Below, piece by piece: positions 62,105-64,000 of a stretch of 64,000 nt of DNA. The stretch comes from Siphonodentalium dalli (taxonomy: Eukaryota; Mollusca; Scaphopoda; Gadilida; Siphonodentaliidae), in assembly GCA_032622095.1 (NCBI GenBank), contig CP136065.1, positions 205,324,151-205,388,150 on the forward strand, given 5' to 3'. A model generated the notes under the pieces. It saw only the letters and a list, made by a program, of their open reading frames with translations, was not told the origin of the DNA and did not search any database. Made by a program: the position numbers and the translations under genes. Position 1 is the first letter of the stretch. Every line of letters starts with the position of its first letter.

Positions 62105-62467
62105 GCCACAATGTTCTCAATTTGTTAAAAAATCAAAATGATCTGATTAATAACATAGGAGATATATAGGGTATCATATGAGGGGGGACTTGCATTTTTT
62201 TAGGTGTTTATATCTCTTCATGTTGACATCTGGTATAAGTTAGACATTTCAACTTTCCGCATTGCTAATAGCTCCATTGACTGTAACACATGAAATTATC
62301 CCCTCTCCATGTTGAGCTACATTGTCATTGACACTTTCATTTGCAGACTTAAGGTCCATGTTGATTATTTTATTCTTTGGTACCATAATTTTTGTCGGAG
62401 TATTCCTCTTTTGTCATAAATTTTGCCAATGATTTTATTTTCAGGATGATATTATTTCAATATTTAA

Positions 62468-62834
62468 AGTGATGTGAAACACCCCGGTAGAGTGATCAAA
62501 TAGAAATGGATGATAATATTTCTCAAAGTAGTTATTTTTACAAATATTAAATCCAAACAGACAACACACATTGTCATTATTATATATTAATTAAACTCAG
62601 TGACTCGAGATAATGAAATCGTTTTTGTTACTTTATCACCGATAGTTGCATCCCGAATCGGGAAGTAAATATTTACAATTGAGCGTAGTTCACATGATGT
62701 TTTCTACGGAGTGGTATGGTCGATTTATTTGAGATTTTCAATGATGTAGTAGAATGCTACATTCCTCCTGTTGGCATAGTGCCTGAATACTAACTTAACA
62801 GTTTAACGTGCCCGATCAAGTCCATAATATGTCT
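62468..62834 (-). mobile_element. TTAA-type MITE, family B (copy 3)
   Basis: Between TTAA (62464-62467) and TTAA (62835-62838); the inverse of 16333-16701. Confidence 0.8.
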
Positions 62835-62838
62835 TTAA

Positions 62839-64000
62839 AGATAGTGTATCTCTTCCAGGCCACAATTAAAACAACACAATATTTATAAAACCTGATTTCA
62901 AGATTAAAAAGATAACATATATCGGCACCATGAGGTGATTTGTTACCCCATGTCAGCAAAATTCTTTGGCGATATCTGTGTGCATCAAAGCAGAATATCA
63001 GGTGACTTTATGCAAATAAACAATTTAAAAAAGTCTTTTTATGAGAAAAAGGTTTGGTGCATGGAAATTTTATGCAAATGTAGTTTTTTTGTGTAAATGA
63101 AATTCAGATAAAACTAACAAGATAGAGTTCTGCCTCTTTGTATCCTCAATCCAAATATTTCTGTTCTAAAAATAGTTAATTTTACTGTCCTGGAAAGGTG
63201 ATAATTAAATTCTAAATAAAATTGATAATAAATGTTTGAAGCTTTTCCGGACAGGTGTCCATGATTCCTATCTATTATTTTATACCTCCTAATTAGGGTA
63301 TTTTCATTTTGAATCGAATCTCAAATATAATTGGGCTAACAATTTATAATCGCATCAAATCTTGAATCGAATCGTTGTCTCGGTTTCGAGTGTATCAAGA
63401 ATGAAGATGTGGAACTGTTGGCGAAACACTTAAACCTTATAATATTAAACCCTTTGAACACGGACGTCCTGAACGTTAAGTGGTCCCCACCCGAGGCGCC
63501 TGACATTATTATATAGTGTTTCGACAATGTAACTCGTAATGCTCTTAGCTGGGATATACATGTATACACGCTCAACTATACAGCAATCTACTATTGTAAC
63601 TGAACCAGTGTGAAATATGTCACATATACATGTACCGGTAGGTCGCTATTTCAGTGAGACGAGACAGTCTATTCCACGTTCAATATACATGTCAATTATA
63701 TAGCGGCTCCCTTTGGTCATGATATTTATAACAAAATTCTTCTCCTTTGCCGATGATAAAACTTAAAGCATTTCTCAAAATGCACCTCAGTTCATGGGCA
63801 AAGAAACAGACCCAACCCCCCTCACAAATTTGGCTGCTAAAGTCAGTGGTATGAACATGTGACTCATTAGTGCAAATTAAACTACCAGTAGAAGCAAAAT
63901 TCTAGTTGATTTGTGCTTTAATCATGAAATGTCTAAAGAAATTCTTCCCGTTTTCAGATGATAAAAAGCAAACTTTTTTCTCAAAATAGGCCCAGACCCT
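62839..64000. other. No gene recognised
   Basis: Nothing beyond short open frames. An AACCCTTTGAACACGG phrase near 63448 resembles the outer end of the TTAACCCTTT elements but has no partner. GATGATAAAA...TTTCTCAAAA recurs at 63752 and 63957. Confidence 0.35.

Overview
The window is AT-rich animal DNA: one multi-exon protein gene on the + strand sits in dense, mostly non-autonomous transposable elements. Classical GT-AG introns of 2-4 kb, a FEM1-type ankyrin protein, a U4/U2 snRNA-headed retroposon with a poly(A) tail, and many hAT, TTAA-type, mariner-type and Helentron-like elements all indicate a metazoan. The Helentron-like elements with about 170-185 bp tandem cores and CCCGTCCGTCC tracts point to a marine invertebrate, most likely a mollusc; that last step is inference.

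The gene (coding span 17229-30460, five coding exons) encodes about 773 residues: four CX2CX4HX4C zinc knuckles, an acidic linker, then a FEM1-like body (ankyrin repeats, helical middle, C-terminal ankyrin-like unit and an SLQCLAA tail). Exons 2-5 join with matching phases (2, 1, 1). The exon 1/exon 2 join rests on choosing a phase-compatible donor. FEM1 proteins are substrate receptors of CUL2-RING ubiquitin ligases; zinc knuckles usually bind single-stranded nucleic acid. I am not aware of this fusion being described.

Region by region. 0-17 kb: mariner-type and TTAA-type palindromic MITEs, hAT foldback elements, a decayed Tc1 transposase (7.1-7.8 kb), a Helentron-like tandem-repeat element (8.05-8.83 kb) and a doubled repeat at 13.8-16 kb. 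17-30.5 kb: the gene. Intron 1 holds a complete but dead hAT element (17449-20628) with a perfect 8-bp target duplication; intron 2 a tRNA-type SINE and an RTE-like fragment; intron 3 palindromic MITEs and a cluster of TTGCGCTTAAGCGCAA palindromes; intron 4 more MITEs and a Helentron-like element abutting the last exon. 30.5-47 kb: MITEs only, several nested, with empty sites elsewhere in the window that prove the insertions. 47.25-53.04 kb: a 5.8-kb foldback element with 1.3-kb arms and a minisatellite core; its left arm carries a Helentron-like insertion. 53.56-55.21 kb: a hAT-type element containing a chimeric U4/U2 snRNA retroposon. 55.6-62.8 kb: satellite-like tandem units, a pair of Harbinger-like elements and a second, non-autonomous member of the intron-1 hAT family.

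No rRNA, tRNA gene, CRISPR array or prokaryotic feature was seen. Most open frames elsewhere are translations of repeats.
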